Counted from the first letter of the stretch, positions 19,412-29,561 are shown. The stretch is 64,000 nt of DNA from Yersinia entomophaga (GCF_001656035.1 NZ_CP010029.1:3842074-3906073); one strand, 5' to 3'. Program-made: numbers and translations. The notes: generated from the sequence alone by a model not told the origin.

Positions 19412-19441
19412 AGAGCCAGATTGATGTCTGGCTCTTTTTTT
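19412..19441 (+). terminator. Terminator of yeeX
   Basis: The stem GAGCCAGA / TCTGGCTC has a 6-nt loop and a T-run follows, 27 nt after the yeeX stop. Confidence 0.9.
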
Positions 19442-19599
19442 ATCTATTGAAAGTGAATATCCAAACCCGCGAGTTAGGAAAACCTTTGATTTAGCGTAAT
19501 CATGGGCATAAATAATCGCCATTTAGCACATTTGAGCGATGGCGTTGTTGGGAATGCCTGGCAATGTTATTTGCCGGATAATTACATTATTTGCAATAG

Positions 19600-19633
19600 C
19601 AAAAAGCCCGACTAAGTTTCCTTAATCAGGCTT
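19600..19633 (-). terminator. Terminator of tRNA-Asn copy 1
   Basis: The stem is read on the minus strand (loop GAAA) and followed by T5. The same element follows all three tRNA-Asn genes; this copy has two mismatches in the stem, the others one. Confidence 0.7.
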
Positions 19634-19641
19634 CTTTAATA

Positions 19642-19717
19642 TGGCTCCTCTGACTGGACTCGAACCAGTGACATACGGATTAACAGTCCGCCGTTCTACC
19701 GACTGAACTACAGAGGA
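19642..19717 (-). tRNA. tRNA-Asn(GTT), copy 1
   Basis: This 76-nt cloverleaf runs from TCCTCTG to an encoded CCA. The anticodon arm CGGACTGTTAATCCG carries GTT, and GGTTCGAGTCC is the T arm. It is identical to the copies at 36019 and 53566. Asn tRNA genes are the integration sites of the Yersinia high-pathogenicity island; the 3' end here (CCAGTCAGAGGAGCCA) is that target sequence. Confidence 0.97.
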
Positions 19718-19933
19718 ATCGTGTGAACGAGGCGAATAATAGCGAGGGCGGACGGGTTTGTCAAAGTAGAAAACCATTAAAAACGTGCGTTTGCTGAGAG
19801 AATGAGCTTATTGTCTTGTTTTTCAGCAAAATCAGCTCGTTATGGTGCAAGATTATGCTGTTTTATTTCTTTTCCCCTTTGCCTGTAACAAAGGGGAATG
19901 AGGTTGATAAGGAGAAATAAGAAAGAACAACGC

Positions 19934-21211
19934 TTAGGCTTTACTTCTGCGCAGTAATATTCGTGGGAAAAGATTATCTAAAACCCCTTTGCCACTGAGA
20001 GTGAAGGCCGAAAGCAGGGTAAAACTCAGAGCAATCGAGCCAAGAATGAAATAGGTATGGCTGAAACCGATCTGGTCATACATTTTGCCTGCAAAGGCCG
20101 AGAGAAATATCGCCGCTACCTGTTTGGAGAAGCAAAAACCAATTAAATAGATGGTGGCGGAAAATCGCACGTCAAATACTGAGGTAATGTATTTGAAGGA
20201 ACCAATGAGCAGGAAGGGAACCTCAAAAGCGTGCAGCATCTTCAGGCAAATCACTTCCAGCGGCGTTGTGGCGAAAGCCGAGCCAAAAATACGGATCGAC
20301 ATAAACATCCCAGCCATCAGTAGCGCATTTTTGCTACCAATGCGGTTAATAATCCAGGGTGCGCAGAACATCAGCAGGGCGTTGGCCAATTCTCCAAGCG
20401 TGGTGACATAGCCAAATATTTCGGTGCCACGTTGTTTCGACTCAAAGAAGGACTTAAAGAAATTGGCAAACTGTTGATCGAAAACGTCATAGACGCAGGC
20501 AACGCCGATGATATACAGAATAAATAGCCACAGCTTGGGCATTTTAAACAGTTCGCCGACCATTTTCAGGTTAAATAGCGATTCGTTGGCGCCTAATTGA
20601 TTCATTACTTCGGCGGAGCGGTTTTTATGAGGTTTGGCTATTAACAGTAATGTGGCCAATATCAGAGCGCTGCCTGATCCCATCCAAAACACCAGGTCCG
20701 GATTGACGTTAAACAGTATTCCGGCGGTAGAGGCGCAGATTCCCCAGCCAAAACAGCCAAACATCCGCGCTTGTCCGTATTCAAATCCGCTGGTACGGCT
20801 AACTCGCTCGACATAAGCTTCGATAGCGCCGGAGCCGCCGGAGAAAACAAAACCCAGATAGGCTCCGCCAACCAAGGATCCGAGCAGCGTGTTGTATTTC
20901 AGCAGCGGCGCGAAGATATACAGGAAGAAAGGAGCAAAGAAGATTAGCAGTAGGGTAATCGTCCAGAGTAGATGCTTTTTCAGCCCCAGTTTATCTGAAA
21001 GCACGCCGAATACCGGTTGAAAGCAAATGGCGAATAACGATAGAGAGGAAAAGACGATTCCGGTATCGGTTTTGCTCAGGCCAATCACGTCGGCTAACCA
21101 AATCGGCAGGAAAGGGAAACAGGCTGCCATAATAAAAAAATAGAAAAAGACAAACCAACCAAAAATCCAAAAGTTAGAGTTATTCTTATTAAAGAATGGG
21201 CTACTTTGCAT
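19934..21211 (-). CDS. rafB: Raffinose permease RafB (LacY-type MFS)
   Basis: This 425-aa, twelve-helix inner-membrane sugar:proton symporter of the LacY/RafB/CscB family is close to plasmid-encoded E. coli RafB throughout. Visible features are [20 protein letters not shown] at the first helix, [11 protein letters not shown] (the MFS loop 2-3 motif), [14 protein letters not shown] with the sugar-site Glu/Arg region, and [15 protein letters not shown]. It is the last gene of a rafA-rafB unit, 126 nt after rafA, and is regulated by RafR. It supplies raffinose or melibiose to the galactosidase. No sucrose hydrolase gene follows, unlike the plasmid raf operon (rafD). Confidence 0.9.
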   Translation of the reverse strand: MQSSPFFNKNNSNFWIFGWFVFFYFFIMAACFPFLPIWLADVIGLSKTDTGIVFSSLSLFAICFQPVFGVLSDKLGLKKHLLWTITLLLIFFAPFFLYIFAPLLKYNTLLGSLVGGAYLGFVFSGGSGAIEAYVERVSRTSGFEYGQARMFGCFGWGICASTAGILFNVNPDLVFWMGSGSALILATLLLIAKPHKNRSAEVMNQLGANESLFNLKMVGELFKMPKLWLFILYIIGVACVYDVFDQQFANFFKSFFESKQRGTEIFGYVTTLGELANALLMFCAPWIINRIGSKNALLMAGMFMSIRIFGSAFATTPLEVICLKMLHAFEVPFLLIGSFKYITSVFDVRFSATIYLIGFCFSKQVAAIFLSAFAGKMYDQIGFSHTYFILGSIALSFTLLSAFTLSGKGVLDNLFPRILLRRSKA

Positions 21212-21337
21212 ACAACCCCCGTAAGGTACTCAATATGTTCTGCACAGGTTCGCTGGTTATCGTTCTCGGCCAGGTGCCTGCCAGGGTTATTCATCAGGGA
21301 AAGCGCGACGAACCTCGCCGCGCATTACCAACGGGAA

Positions 21338-23464
21338 TTACAATTGTTCGAACTTGATCAAAATGGCACTTTCAGGATCCAGCACCGGTAAAGCTAAACC
21401 AACCTGTGCCAGCCATTCTCCATTGGCTTCGATCGGCTGAATCATCCATGGGGGTAATACTTTCATGGTATGCCCGCCTTGCTCGACGCTAATCAGTTCC
21501 GGTACGTCCAGCAGGCTAACGCGGTAACGAGCCTCTGGACGTAGATAAGGCATACGTAACTGACCAGGCAGAGACCAGGTTGGCATCGCCAGTTGGCTGA
21601 CAATCAGTAGCGCCTGATCCTGCGATTCGCTGACTACGCCGTGCAGCAGGGTCGTGGGATCGTGGCTATCCAGCCGCACTACGTTGCCACTGTGTAATAA
21701 AGGTCGCAAAGATTTGTGCAGGGCGATATAGCGGGCAAAACCGCGCTGTTCTTCGCTGCTTTCTTTCACCGGATCCAATTCCACGCCCATATGGCCAAAT
21801 AGCGCAGTCAGTCCACGAAAAGCGATATTGTGCTGCCGATAAGTGGTGTGGCAGAGTTTGCCACCAATATGGCTTCCCATGACTTCCGGCGGGAAGAAAT
21901 AACTCATACCGCGTTGAATTTTCTGGCGTTCCAATGCGTCATTGTTATCTGAAGGCCAGAAGCGATGGGTGCGTTTGAGAATTTCATAGTCAATACGACC
22001 GCCGCCGGAGGCGCAGGATTCAAATTCGACGTGAGGATGATGCAATTGCAAAGTATCAAGTAGACGATACAGCGCTTCGGCTTGCCCGGTTGACCCCGCG
22101 CGCCCCTGATGACCGGGCTGAACGATTTCCCGATTCATATCCCATTTTACATAATCGATGTCATGCTCACCCAGCAGCCAGTCCATTCGCGCTAGCAGAT
22201 AATCGAAGACCGCCGGATTTTGTAAATCCAACACGTATTGCCAGCGTCCGGTCGGCTGTTGATAGCCGGGAAGCGCCAATAGCCAGTCCGGGTGTGCACG
22301 ATATAAATCAGAGTTCGGATTAACCATTTCGGGTTCGACCCAGATACCGAACTCCATGCCCAGATCTTTCACCTGCTGGATAACAGGTTGCAAGCCGTTG
22401 GGGTATTTCTTTTCATCCAGATACCAGTCTCCCAACGCCGCTCTATCGTGATTTCTTCCTTGGAACCAGCCATCGTCGATAATAAAGCGCTCGACGCCTA
22501 GGTCGGCCGCCTGCCGAGCCATCGACATAATGTACTGCGGGTTGTGATCGAAATAGATGCCTTCCCAGGTATTTAGATGCACCGGCCGGGCTTTGGGCTG
22601 CGGGAAGTGGACAATGTGTTGACGCACGAAGCGGTGTAACTGTTGGCTCATGCCATTCAGCCCGTGATTAGAATGGCTGGCATACAGCCAAGGCGTGGAC
22701 TGGCTTTCTCCTTCCGCCAAACTGACTTCACCCGGTAAATATAGCGCTTCGGCCTGAAGCAGGCGACGTCCATCGGTTTTCACATCGGCGCGCAGACGAT
22801 GGTTGCCGCTCCAGCCCAAATGAATACCCCAAACTTTACCTTGTTGTTCACTATAACCGTGGCAGCCGAGCACCATGCCGGGGAAATACTCGTGGGAGCT
22901 ACGACCCCGGCGGTTTTCCTGCTGATAGCTACCGTGCTGCAAGGTCACGCGGTGGGGCTGGAACTCTTTTACCCAGCGACCATGGAAAGCCATCACTTCA
23001 TCGGCCGTTTCATTGACTGGCAGCGTCAGTGCCAGACGATCCAGCCAGTAATTTTCGCAGCCCAAATTGGTTAAGCTGTTACGCAGGCTAAGAACGCCAC
23101 TGGCGCTATCCAGATTCAGCTCTGAGGTCAGGCGCAGTCCCGCGATATCATCTTCGCCAATAATCGTTAGCTGATTATTTTTATGCTCGATTTGGGTGGT
23201 AACAAACACCGGCGACCAGTCCTTTCCGTCTCGATGTCCTTCCACGCTGGGGCTTCCGAACAGGCCATGCCCCAGTTCTGCCGCCAGCGTTAGCGGTACG
23301 TCAACGTCTAAACGTCCGTGTGGCACTGCCCGATTCAGGGTTTGAATATCTTCGGCATTGAAACTGTGCAGGTGCGGTCCCCAATAAAGAATTTCTGCAT
23401 ATGGCTGGCAACGAATGATGACGTCAGTGGCTGGGCTTTCCAGTCGCAGGATGCTTGGTTCCAT
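21338..23464 (-). CDS. rafA: Alpha-galactosidase RafA (GH36)
   Basis: This cytoplasmic alpha-galactosidase splits raffinose into galactose and sucrose. Its 708 aa equal E. coli RafA. It has an N-terminal beta-sandwich, then a TIM barrel (RFIIDDGWFQGRN, GIWVEPEMVNP). The catalytic nucleophile is predicted as D442 in DYVKWDMNRE, the sugar-contact motif ESCASGGGR is at 482-490, and the acid/base is D506 in WPSDNNDALER. The start at 23464 (MEPSILRL) has GAGAGGA upstream and gives the family length; a longer in-frame start at 23509 would run almost into the operator. It is the first gene of the operon behind twin operators. Confidence 0.92.
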   Translation of the reverse strand: MEPSILRLESPATDVIIRCQPYAEILYWGPHLHSFNAEDIQTLNRAVPHGRLDVDVPLTLAAELGHGLFGSPSVEGHRDGKDWSPVFVTTQIEHKNNQLTIIGEDDIAGLRLTSELNLDSASGVLSLRNSLTNLGCENYWLDRLALTLPVNETADEVMAFHGRWVKEFQPHRVTLQHGSYQQENRRGRSSHEYFPGMVLGCHGYSEQQGKVWGIHLGWSGNHRLRADVKTDGRRLLQAEALYLPGEVSLAEGESQSTPWLYASHSNHGLNGMSQQLHRFVRQHIVHFPQPKARPVHLNTWEGIYFDHNPQYIMSMARQAADLGVERFIIDDGWFQGRNHDRAALGDWYLDEKKYPNGLQPVIQQVKDLGMEFGIWVEPEMVNPNSDLYRAHPDWLLALPGYQQPTGRWQYVLDLQNPAVFDYLLARMDWLLGEHDIDYVKWDMNREIVQPGHQGRAGSTGQAEALYRLLDTLQLHHPHVEFESCASGGGRIDYEILKRTHRFWPSDNNDALERQKIQRGMSYFFPPEVMGSHIGGKLCHTTYRQHNIAFRGLTALFGHMGVELDPVKESSEEQRGFARYIALHKSLRPLLHSGNVVRLDSHDPTTLLHGVVSESQDQALLIVSQLAMPTWSLPGQLRMPYLRPEARYRVSLLDVPELISVEQGGHTMKVLPPWMIQPIEANGEWLAQVGLALPVLDPESAILIKFEQL

Positions 23465-23513
23465 ATAATCCTCTCGGTAAGCTAGGAATGAATCAGTGAG
23501 GATTAGCATTGAT

Positions 23514-23547
23514 CCGAAACGTTTCGGCTTAAACCGAAACGTTTCGG
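23514..23547. promoter_or_regulatory. Twin raf operators (two CCGAAACGTTTCGG palindromes)
   Basis: Two identical perfect 14-bp palindromes, CCGAAACGTTTCGG, lie at 23514-23527 and 23534-23547. Their centres are 20 bp (two helical turns) apart and they sit 50-84 bp upstream of rafA. They have the form of LacI/GalR-family operators and the twin layout recalls the O1/O2 pair of the plasmid raf operon, so RafR is the expected ligand. TGTGA at 23551 could be half of a CRP site. Confidence 0.9.
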
Positions 23548-23654
23548 ATCTGTGATGAAGTTAGAATAATATCGAGTCAACAAACATCGGATACATTAAA
23601 TTTAGCGATGGAGTTAAGTGAAAAGAATGGTTTTTTTCTTTTTAAATCAGAGTA

Positions 23655-24665
23655 TTAATTTGCTTTGTGCAGTGTGTCCCCAACGCCTAACTTTGGTTGC
23701 CACAAAACCTGTAGCTGTTCTACTGGCGCACCTTCAATTAAGGCCAACGTCATATCGGCGATTTTTTCTCCAACCGCAGCACGAGTCTCTTGAACAATCG
23801 GCGTGACGGTGGTTTCAACCAAAGAATCAGCCGGTAATCCATCAAATACAATCAATGAAATCCCTTGAGAACCCAGCAGGTTATGTTGCTGTAACGCCAT
23901 TGCTGCGCCGTCTCCCAGCATATTACTGTCGGTTACTATGGCGGTAGGGGGCTGCGGCAACGCCAGCAAGTGCAGAGTGGCCAGATAGCCGGCGCGGCGG
24001 TTGCTATCAATTGGCTGCTGGTAACCCTCGTCCAGCGGAATCTGGTGGTTAGCCAATCCATCTAGATAACCTTGTAAGCGTTGATTAACATAGGTTTGCT
24101 GGCTATTTCCCCCCAGATAGGCAATACGTCGATGGCCAAGTTCCACCAGCTTTTCTACTGCCAGTAGCGTTCCGGCGCGATTATCAAAATCGAACCAGGC
24201 ATAAGGGCTATCCAGTGAGCTGCGGCCCATCGCTAAAAAGGGTAAATGATGCTGAGCCAGATAGCGTAAACGACGGTCATTCTGCTGCGTGTGTGCCACG
24301 ATCAACGCGTCAACCCGCTGGCTTTCTATCAGGCGGATAAACGACGGATGTTGGTCATGAGATACATCTGAAACCAGCAATAAATCAATATTATGCAGTG
24401 CCAGCGCGGCGCTGATGGTACTGATGGTTTCCAGAAAGGAGGCGTCGTTAAGCACGTTAGGTTGAAACGGATAAACTAGCCCAATCGCATCGGTTTTACC
24501 CATTTTCAAGCGCCTTGCCAAAGCATTAGGACGATAGCCCAAACGTTCGGCTACGGCTTCCACCCGCTGGCGAGTAATGGCGGATACATCGCTGTAGCCG
24601 TTCAGCGCCCGACTCACCGTCGTGGTGGACAGCTTTAATTCTTTGGCAATCATTTTTAACGACAT
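23655..24665 (-). CDS. rafR: LacI-family raffinose repressor RafR
   Basis: This 336-aa LacI/GalR repressor (plasmid RafR is 335) has its helix-turn-helix at residues 1-25 (SLKMIAKELKLSTTTVSRAL), a hinge helix (YRPNALARRLKMGKTDAIG), and a periplasmic-binding-like sugar domain. The start at 24665 (MSLK) matches RafR; an upstream TTG would add 15 unlikely residues. It lies upstream of rafAB on the same strand, separated by the twin operators, and so probably represses rafAB in the absence of an alpha-galactoside inducer such as melibiose. Confidence 0.9.
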   Translation of the reverse strand: MSLKMIAKELKLSTTTVSRALNGYSDVSAITRQRVEAVAERLGYRPNALARRLKMGKTDAIGLVYPFQPNVLNDASFLETISTISAALALHNIDLLLVSDVSHDQHPSFIRLIESQRVDALIVAHTQQNDRRLRYLAQHHLPFLAMGRSSLDSPYAWFDFDNRAGTLLAVEKLVELGHRRIAYLGGNSQQTYVNQRLQGYLDGLANHQIPLDEGYQQPIDSNRRAGYLATLHLLALPQPPTAIVTDSNMLGDGAAMALQQHNLLGSQGISLIVFDGLPADSLVETTVTPIVQETRAAVGEKIADMTLALIEGAPVEQLQVLWQPKLGVGDTLHKAN

Positions 24666-24848
24666 AGGGATCTCGGCAGGAAGAAGAAAGGAATTATCCC
24701 ATTGATTCAATATGGTAATAATTTAGGGCGTTGGGCAGTGAAATACCAGAGGAAATGCCCTTATTTGCGTGCCAGACCGCAGGGAAATAAGCGGTAATCG
24801 CTGTGTATTACCGCTTCAGGAGATGAACGAAAGCCTGCAGGACGCAGA

Positions 24849-25613
24849 TTAAAGCGATTGAGTCTGGCTAATTTGAGCCCCGCTATCGTCAAAATAACTG
24901 TATGTCAGCGTGGCTCCGTGAGCGTTGGCGGGCAGGGGGTTTTCGGTGCTGTACTCACGTTCGCTGAATGGTGGGGTCATCATATCCATTTCCTGCAGGA
25001 TATTAATCTTTTTCCCTTTGAGACTCAGCGTCATTTGCCCGAAAGAGACGTGATACGGCGTGGGATTGTGGCTCCGCAGCCGTGTTTCACCCGCGTTCTG
25101 TATCAGCGTGAAATTCACTTTCTTCATCGCAGCTTCGGGGGAGTGAGTCAGTCCTTTTGGGCGATAAAACACTTTCATTTGGGTGTTCATCGCCATGGCG
25201 ACCTGCGGATTATCTTCATTATTGGAACGCTCTTTCGGCGGGATCTCGTACAAATTCAGCCAATAAACGGATTCTCGATCGCTGGCGGGTTGATTACCTT
25301 TGCTAATGATACGCAGGCTTTGCATTGATCCCGGCTGCATTTTAAAAACCGCAGGCAGCGGCAGGAAAGGGGCTTTGGCCTGATCCGGCGTGTTGTCTAC
25401 GTCACCATCATCAATCCAGCTTTGTACCACTACGGGATATTTATTGGTATTAGCCAGCATTAGGGTATTTTCTCTTTCTCCCTGGAGAAAGATTATTCTG
25501 GTGGCGGAGGCCACAATACCGGCATCCGCATTGAGACTGATGATAAATAGCAGCAACATGGTTAGTGCGGATAACAGGTTTTTCCGCGTGCAGAGCGTAT
25601 GAAATCGGATCAT
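24849..25613 (-). CDS. Periplasmic fimbrial chaperone, second copy
   Basis: This 254-aa PapD/FimC-family chaperone donates the G1 strand to fimbrial subunits in the periplasm. A signal peptide occupies about residues 1-31 (LLLFIISLNADA), and two Ig-like domains follow. Visible motifs are ATRIIFLQGERENTLMLAN with the subunit-anchoring arginine region, WLNLYEIPP, the MKVFYRP motif, and ATLTYSYFDDSGA. It is the last gene of the fimbrial operon and overlaps the adhesin gene by 4 nt. It differs clearly from the first chaperone of the operon and is probably dedicated to the adhesin just upstream. Confidence 0.85.
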   Translation of the reverse strand: MIRFHTLCTRKNLLSALTMLLLFIISLNADAGIVASATRIIFLQGERENTLMLANTNKYPVVVQSWIDDGDVDNTPDQAKAPFLPLPAVFKMQPGSMQSLRIISKGNQPASDRESVYWLNLYEIPPKERSNNEDNPQVAMAMNTQMKVFYRPKGLTHSPEAAMKKVNFTLIQNAGETRLRSHNPTPYHVSFGQMTLSLKGKKINILQEMDMMTPPFSEREYSTENPLPANAHGATLTYSYFDDSGAQISQTQSL

Positions 25614-26932
25614 TGTACTTTCACCAAAACGTATGCGGTGGCATCGATTTTACCGGCGGTTGGTGCGCTCCCCGGCAGTTTTTTCAGCGTAGCGGTAAAT
25701 TGGGTGGTGTAATTGTTATAACCGGCGGCGCTGCTGCCGTTGGCATTGGCGCCCGCGAGAATGGGATACCACCCAGCATTAGCAGTGGAGGTACAGTTAC
25801 CGCTGCATCCTCCCCAGCCGACAAAATTCATCGGCGCACCGCTACTGTCTTCCAGCGTGATACCGACACCGGTGGCGATGCGGCTGTCGGTGCCGTACAG
25901 ATCGGAAAGCAAATAGCTCACGCCGCCCGCCGTATTCACCAAACCTAATCCCTGCGCTTTCAAATACCCCGGTAAAGAGGTTTGGATACCGATTGAGGTT
26001 TGGCCGCTATTGATACCGGAAATGGTTCCCGTCTGGCATTCCACATCGACATTGATGCTGGCACTGCGGGTTTGGTCTTGCGCCAGTTCGCTAACGGTAA
26101 TCGTGGGAAAAACCACATAAGGGGTGACATTGCGCACCACGCAGGTGTTTTTACGGCTCAGGGATGAGACCGGCGCGGTATTCATGCCAAAAGCCATATA
26201 GCGACCGGAACCCCAGGTATCGAAGCGGGTGGAGGAGTCATAGCCCGTTTCCGGCACATCGGCTCCCGGCCCTTTGAACACCACATAGCCATTTGGCTGA
26301 TTACAGGTGTAATTACCGGAATATGTGTCTGCCGCCGGGCCGGGACAGCCCCAGGTTGAGGGGCCGGGAGTGCGATCCACCGCGGCGACTTTTTTTAGCT
26401 CTGCGCGTATCTGGCTGAAATGTTTGCCTTTGATTTGAATTTTATTACCGAGTATGTCGTATTTAGTCAGACGAACCTGCTGCCAGATTCGGGTGAATTC
26501 CATGCCGGAATCCACGTGAATCAGTTTCAGCGCGGTGTAAGGGAAAAAGGTTTGGAAATAGTTATCCCCCATATTGGTATAGCCGCCGACGTTACTGTCG
26601 CCATTGGTTGCAAAAACCTCGTACAGACTGTCTTTATCCGCCAGATCGCACTCGTAGAGCACCGTTTCCGGATTGGCTAACGCTCGCGCCGGAACCAGAC
26701 TGATAATGCTAGAAGCCAGAATAGAATCTACTGGCTGAATATAATTACTGGTCATATTGATATTGCCAAAGCGTAGGGGCGCGCCGTTGCTGTCGCCGCC
26801 CAGGTTGTATCCTTTCCAGACGCATTTGGCATAGCCGGGCAGGCTCAGTGTGAGCGAGACGGAAAATAGCGCCAGCGGGAGAAAATAGCGTTTAAGCGTA
26901 ATTTTTTGGCAATACGAGGTTGATGACATCAT
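25610..26932 (-). CDS. Two-domain fimbrial tip adhesin
   Basis: This 440-aa secreted protein has a signal peptide and about twice the length of a major subunit. An N-terminal lectin-like half is followed by a C-terminal pilin half with the paired cysteines (CVVRN...VECQTG) and a terminal beta strand IDATAYVLVKVQ typical of pilins. The start at 26932 was chosen because AGGAAG lies 4 nt upstream; the frame is open further upstream into the usher gene. It follows the usher by 13 nt and overlaps chaperone 2. The receptor cannot be deduced; I recognise no sugar-binding motif in the N-terminal half. Confidence 0.78.
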   Translation of the reverse strand: MMSSTSYCQKITLKRYFLPLALFSVSLTLSLPGYAKCVWKGYNLGGDSNGAPLRFGNINMTSNYIQPVDSILASSIISLVPARALANPETVLYECDLADKDSLYEVFATNGDSNVGGYTNMGDNYFQTFFPYTALKLIHVDSGMEFTRIWQQVRLTKYDILGNKIQIKGKHFSQIRAELKKVAAVDRTPGPSTWGCPGPAADTYSGNYTCNQPNGYVVFKGPGADVPETGYDSSTRFDTWGSGRYMAFGMNTAPVSSLSRKNTCVVRNVTPYVVFPTITVSELAQDQTRSASINVDVECQTGTISGINSGQTSIGIQTSLPGYLKAQGLGLVNTAGGVSYLLSDLYGTDSRIATGVGITLEDSSGAPMNFVGWGGCSGNCTSTANAGWYPILAGANANGSSAAGYNNYTTQFTATLKKLPGSAPTAGKIDATAYVLVKVQ

Positions 26933-26945
26933 ATAACTTCCTGAA

Positions 26946-29522
26946 TTAGTGCATATCATTGGCACAAAGTGCGTCAAAAGCGATCAGCGGCTGTTTATCA
27001 TCAACGCCGTCCAAATCGTAAGGCAGAATGCAGCGCTGGTGGTCGCCATCGCCCCATTTAATCGTGAGTTTTCCCTGTCGTTCATCGGCACGCAGATAAG
27101 CCTGACCGGCCTGTCCAACCATGCCCACCACGATATTTTCTCGGTTATACACGTTGGCTCCCATCGGAACGATGCTGGTATCCGGACGCTTGATGGTAAT
27201 GAGCAACGGATAGCCGTTTAGGGTACGGAAAGTGACTTTCACCGCGGAACCGGCATAAGGCGCGATGCGGCGTTCGCCGTCCTGTAATTCGGTTTTGAAA
27301 TCCATTCCCTGCGGATCCAGGGAAATAGTGTTGTAGCGATAAGGGGTTAAAGTCGGCACCAATGCATAGCCGAAGCGATCGATACTGGCACCTTGCCCGT
27401 ACATCACTTTGGCTCCTTCGGCACCTTTGGCTTCCACTAACGCAAAGGTTTCACTGAGATAGGGGCCTAGGGTGACGCCACCGCCGTGCACGGCGACAGC
27501 ACCGCGCGCGCTGCCAGAGGCCTGCCAGTAACCGGTACTGAGTGAGGCGCTGCCGCTCAGGCTGGTGACCGGCAACCGTTGTTGCAGACTGCCGCTCCAG
27601 GTGTTTTCTTTATTGCGTTGGCTGCGCGAGAAATCCAGGCTGTAGCTGGCAGACTGATCTTCACCGGTGACGCCTGAAAGAGAGGTTTGATAATTGGTAC
27701 CGCTACTATTGCTGTGAATTGCGCCGATGGAAACATAAGGTGCACTCGGGCTGCTTCCCAGAGGGAATGACAGAGACAGCTGTGCCAGCGTTTCTTTTCC
27801 GGCGGGCGTTTGTAAGCCGCTTTCGATCGGCATACCTGTTATCGGATCTTCAAAATTGCCGCTGCCGGTCGAGCCGCCGGTCGTCTGGCGTGAAACGGAG
27901 AGATTCACATTGACCTGATTCCAGAGCAGCGTGGCGTAACCTAGCTGCAATTGGTTATCCCGACTGCGGCCATCGCGGTAATCCTGCGACGAGGCGGTGA
28001 AATACAGCGAGCCATAGTCCTGCAAACTCTGATTCATCGACATTTCAACCCGCGAGCGCTGCTGGTAGCTACCGGACTGCCAGGTTTCACCGCGACTGGT
28101 TGCTCGAACGCCAATGACATCGCCTAAATCACGATAGCCTTCGGTGGAATAACGATAGCCTGCCAGAGATAACGTGGTGCCCGTCGGCTGAAAGGTGCGG
28201 CTAAAGGAGGCGCGCACCATCCAGCCGTCTTGATGTTCATCATTAGGCAGTTGCGCGCTGGAGTAAGTGGTGTCGAAGCCCAGAGCGCCAATATAGTGAG
28301 CGAACACGCCGCCGAGCATAACGCCTTGATAACCTGAGGCTAAACGCAGGCCTCCGTTAGCGGTCAGGGCGTTACTGATACCGTACTGATAGGTTAGCTC
28401 GCTAAATGTTTCGCCATTCCCCACATCGCGTATCTGGCCGCTGGAAAAACTGTAGCGTGAAAAACCGGGGCGCAGTGATTCTGGCACCGAAGAAAAAGGT
28501 ACGCGAAAGCTGCTGGTGGAACCGTCGGCTTCGGCGATGATGATCGTTAAATCGCCACCAAAGTTGGTGGCTGAAAGATCGGTTATTTCGAATTGCCCCG
28601 CAGACACGGCAGTTTGATAAATAGGACGATCATTCTGATAAACCGTTACGTTGGCATTGGTTTTAGCGATGCCTCGCACCACCGGCGCATAGCCGCGAAG
28701 GGAATCGGGCAGCATTCGGTCGTCGGTTGCCATGGTCACGCCTCTAAAACCCAGACTGGAAAAAAACTGGCCGGATGAAAACCCCTCGCCCAGCGTGATT
28801 TCGCTGCGCAGGCTTGGCAATGCGCGTTGAGCGTAAACCCGCGTGGTCGTCCAGTTTCCGCCGCGATTATTGTCATAGCGAAAGGAGCCCTGTTGGCGTA
28901 AACGCCACATGCCGGCGTTTACGCCGTTGGTTAGCCCAAGATAAGTGGAATCGGTATTCTGCGTGACGCCGTTGCGGTTATAAGCTACGTGATATTGGTT
29001 CAGATTATAATTACTGAAGCCTATGCTATCGCCGACGTTGAGGTTTTTCGGATCGACATAACCCCGAGGCACCTGCTTCACAAAACTTTGGGGTACGCCC
29101 AGATCGAAGCGTAATAAAGAATAATCAAAGTGCTGAGTGTTGCCCGGTAATAAAATTTCCAGAGGCTGACAATCTGTTTGTTTCTTGGCCTCTGCCAGTG
29201 CTTTATCGGCAATGCCCGCCTGAGCCAATTGTTCGAGAGAAAAACAGGCCTGAACCCCAGCGGTTTGCTGCGTGAATTTCAGATCTATTCTGTCGATAAA
29301 ATGATTATTCATATAGAGATCGACCTGATAGATGCCGATCTCCAGATTATTCGCTTTATTAAATCTGGCGAGTGATCCTTCGCCTAGTGGGGAGCCACGT
29401 AATAAGGCTTCTTCAAAAACGTATTCATCTCTATTGCCATCATTAGGCACTGAGGCAAAGGCGGAGTGCGTTATCAGCAAACCCGGCCCCAGCGTATAAG
29501 ACAACCAAGAGATTAATTTCAC
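26946..29522 (-). CDS. Outer-membrane fimbrial usher
   Basis: This 858-aa FimD/PapC-family usher has a signal peptide (cleavage near HSAFA), an N-terminal domain starting EYVFEEALLRG, a 24-strand barrel with the plug domain inserted around residues 240-320 (VRGIAKTNANVTVYQNDRPIYQ in part), and C-terminal domains ending in a paired-cysteine segment (CILPYDLDG...CAND). Its length is typical. It lies between chaperone 1 and the adhesin in the same operon. It is most like type 1/enterobacterial gamma ushers by eye; I cannot give a subclass safely. Confidence 0.92.
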   Translation of the reverse strand: MKLISWLSYTLGPGLLITHSAFASVPNDGNRDEYVFEEALLRGSPLGEGSLARFNKANNLEIGIYQVDLYMNNHFIDRIDLKFTQQTAGVQACFSLEQLAQAGIADKALAEAKKQTDCQPLEILLPGNTQHFDYSLLRFDLGVPQSFVKQVPRGYVDPKNLNVGDSIGFSNYNLNQYHVAYNRNGVTQNTDSTYLGLTNGVNAGMWRLRQQGSFRYDNNRGGNWTTTRVYAQRALPSLRSEITLGEGFSSGQFFSSLGFRGVTMATDDRMLPDSLRGYAPVVRGIAKTNANVTVYQNDRPIYQTAVSAGQFEITDLSATNFGGDLTIIIAEADGSTSSFRVPFSSVPESLRPGFSRYSFSSGQIRDVGNGETFSELTYQYGISNALTANGGLRLASGYQGVMLGGVFAHYIGALGFDTTYSSAQLPNDEHQDGWMVRASFSRTFQPTGTTLSLAGYRYSTEGYRDLGDVIGVRATSRGETWQSGSYQQRSRVEMSMNQSLQDYGSLYFTASSQDYRDGRSRDNQLQLGYATLLWNQVNVNLSVSRQTTGGSTGSGNFEDPITGMPIESGLQTPAGKETLAQLSLSFPLGSSPSAPYVSIGAIHSNSSGTNYQTSLSGVTGEDQSASYSLDFSRSQRNKENTWSGSLQQRLPVTSLSGSASLSTGYWQASGSARGAVAVHGGGVTLGPYLSETFALVEAKGAEGAKVMYGQGASIDRFGYALVPTLTPYRYNTISLDPQGMDFKTELQDGERRIAPYAGSAVKVTFRTLNGYPLLITIKRPDTSIVPMGANVYNRENIVVGMVGQAGQAYLRADERQGKLTIKWGDGDHQRCILPYDLDGVDDKQPLIAFDALCANDMH

Positions 29523-29561
29523 TTTCTATACCCACTGATTTCTTGATTAAACATAAACCAG

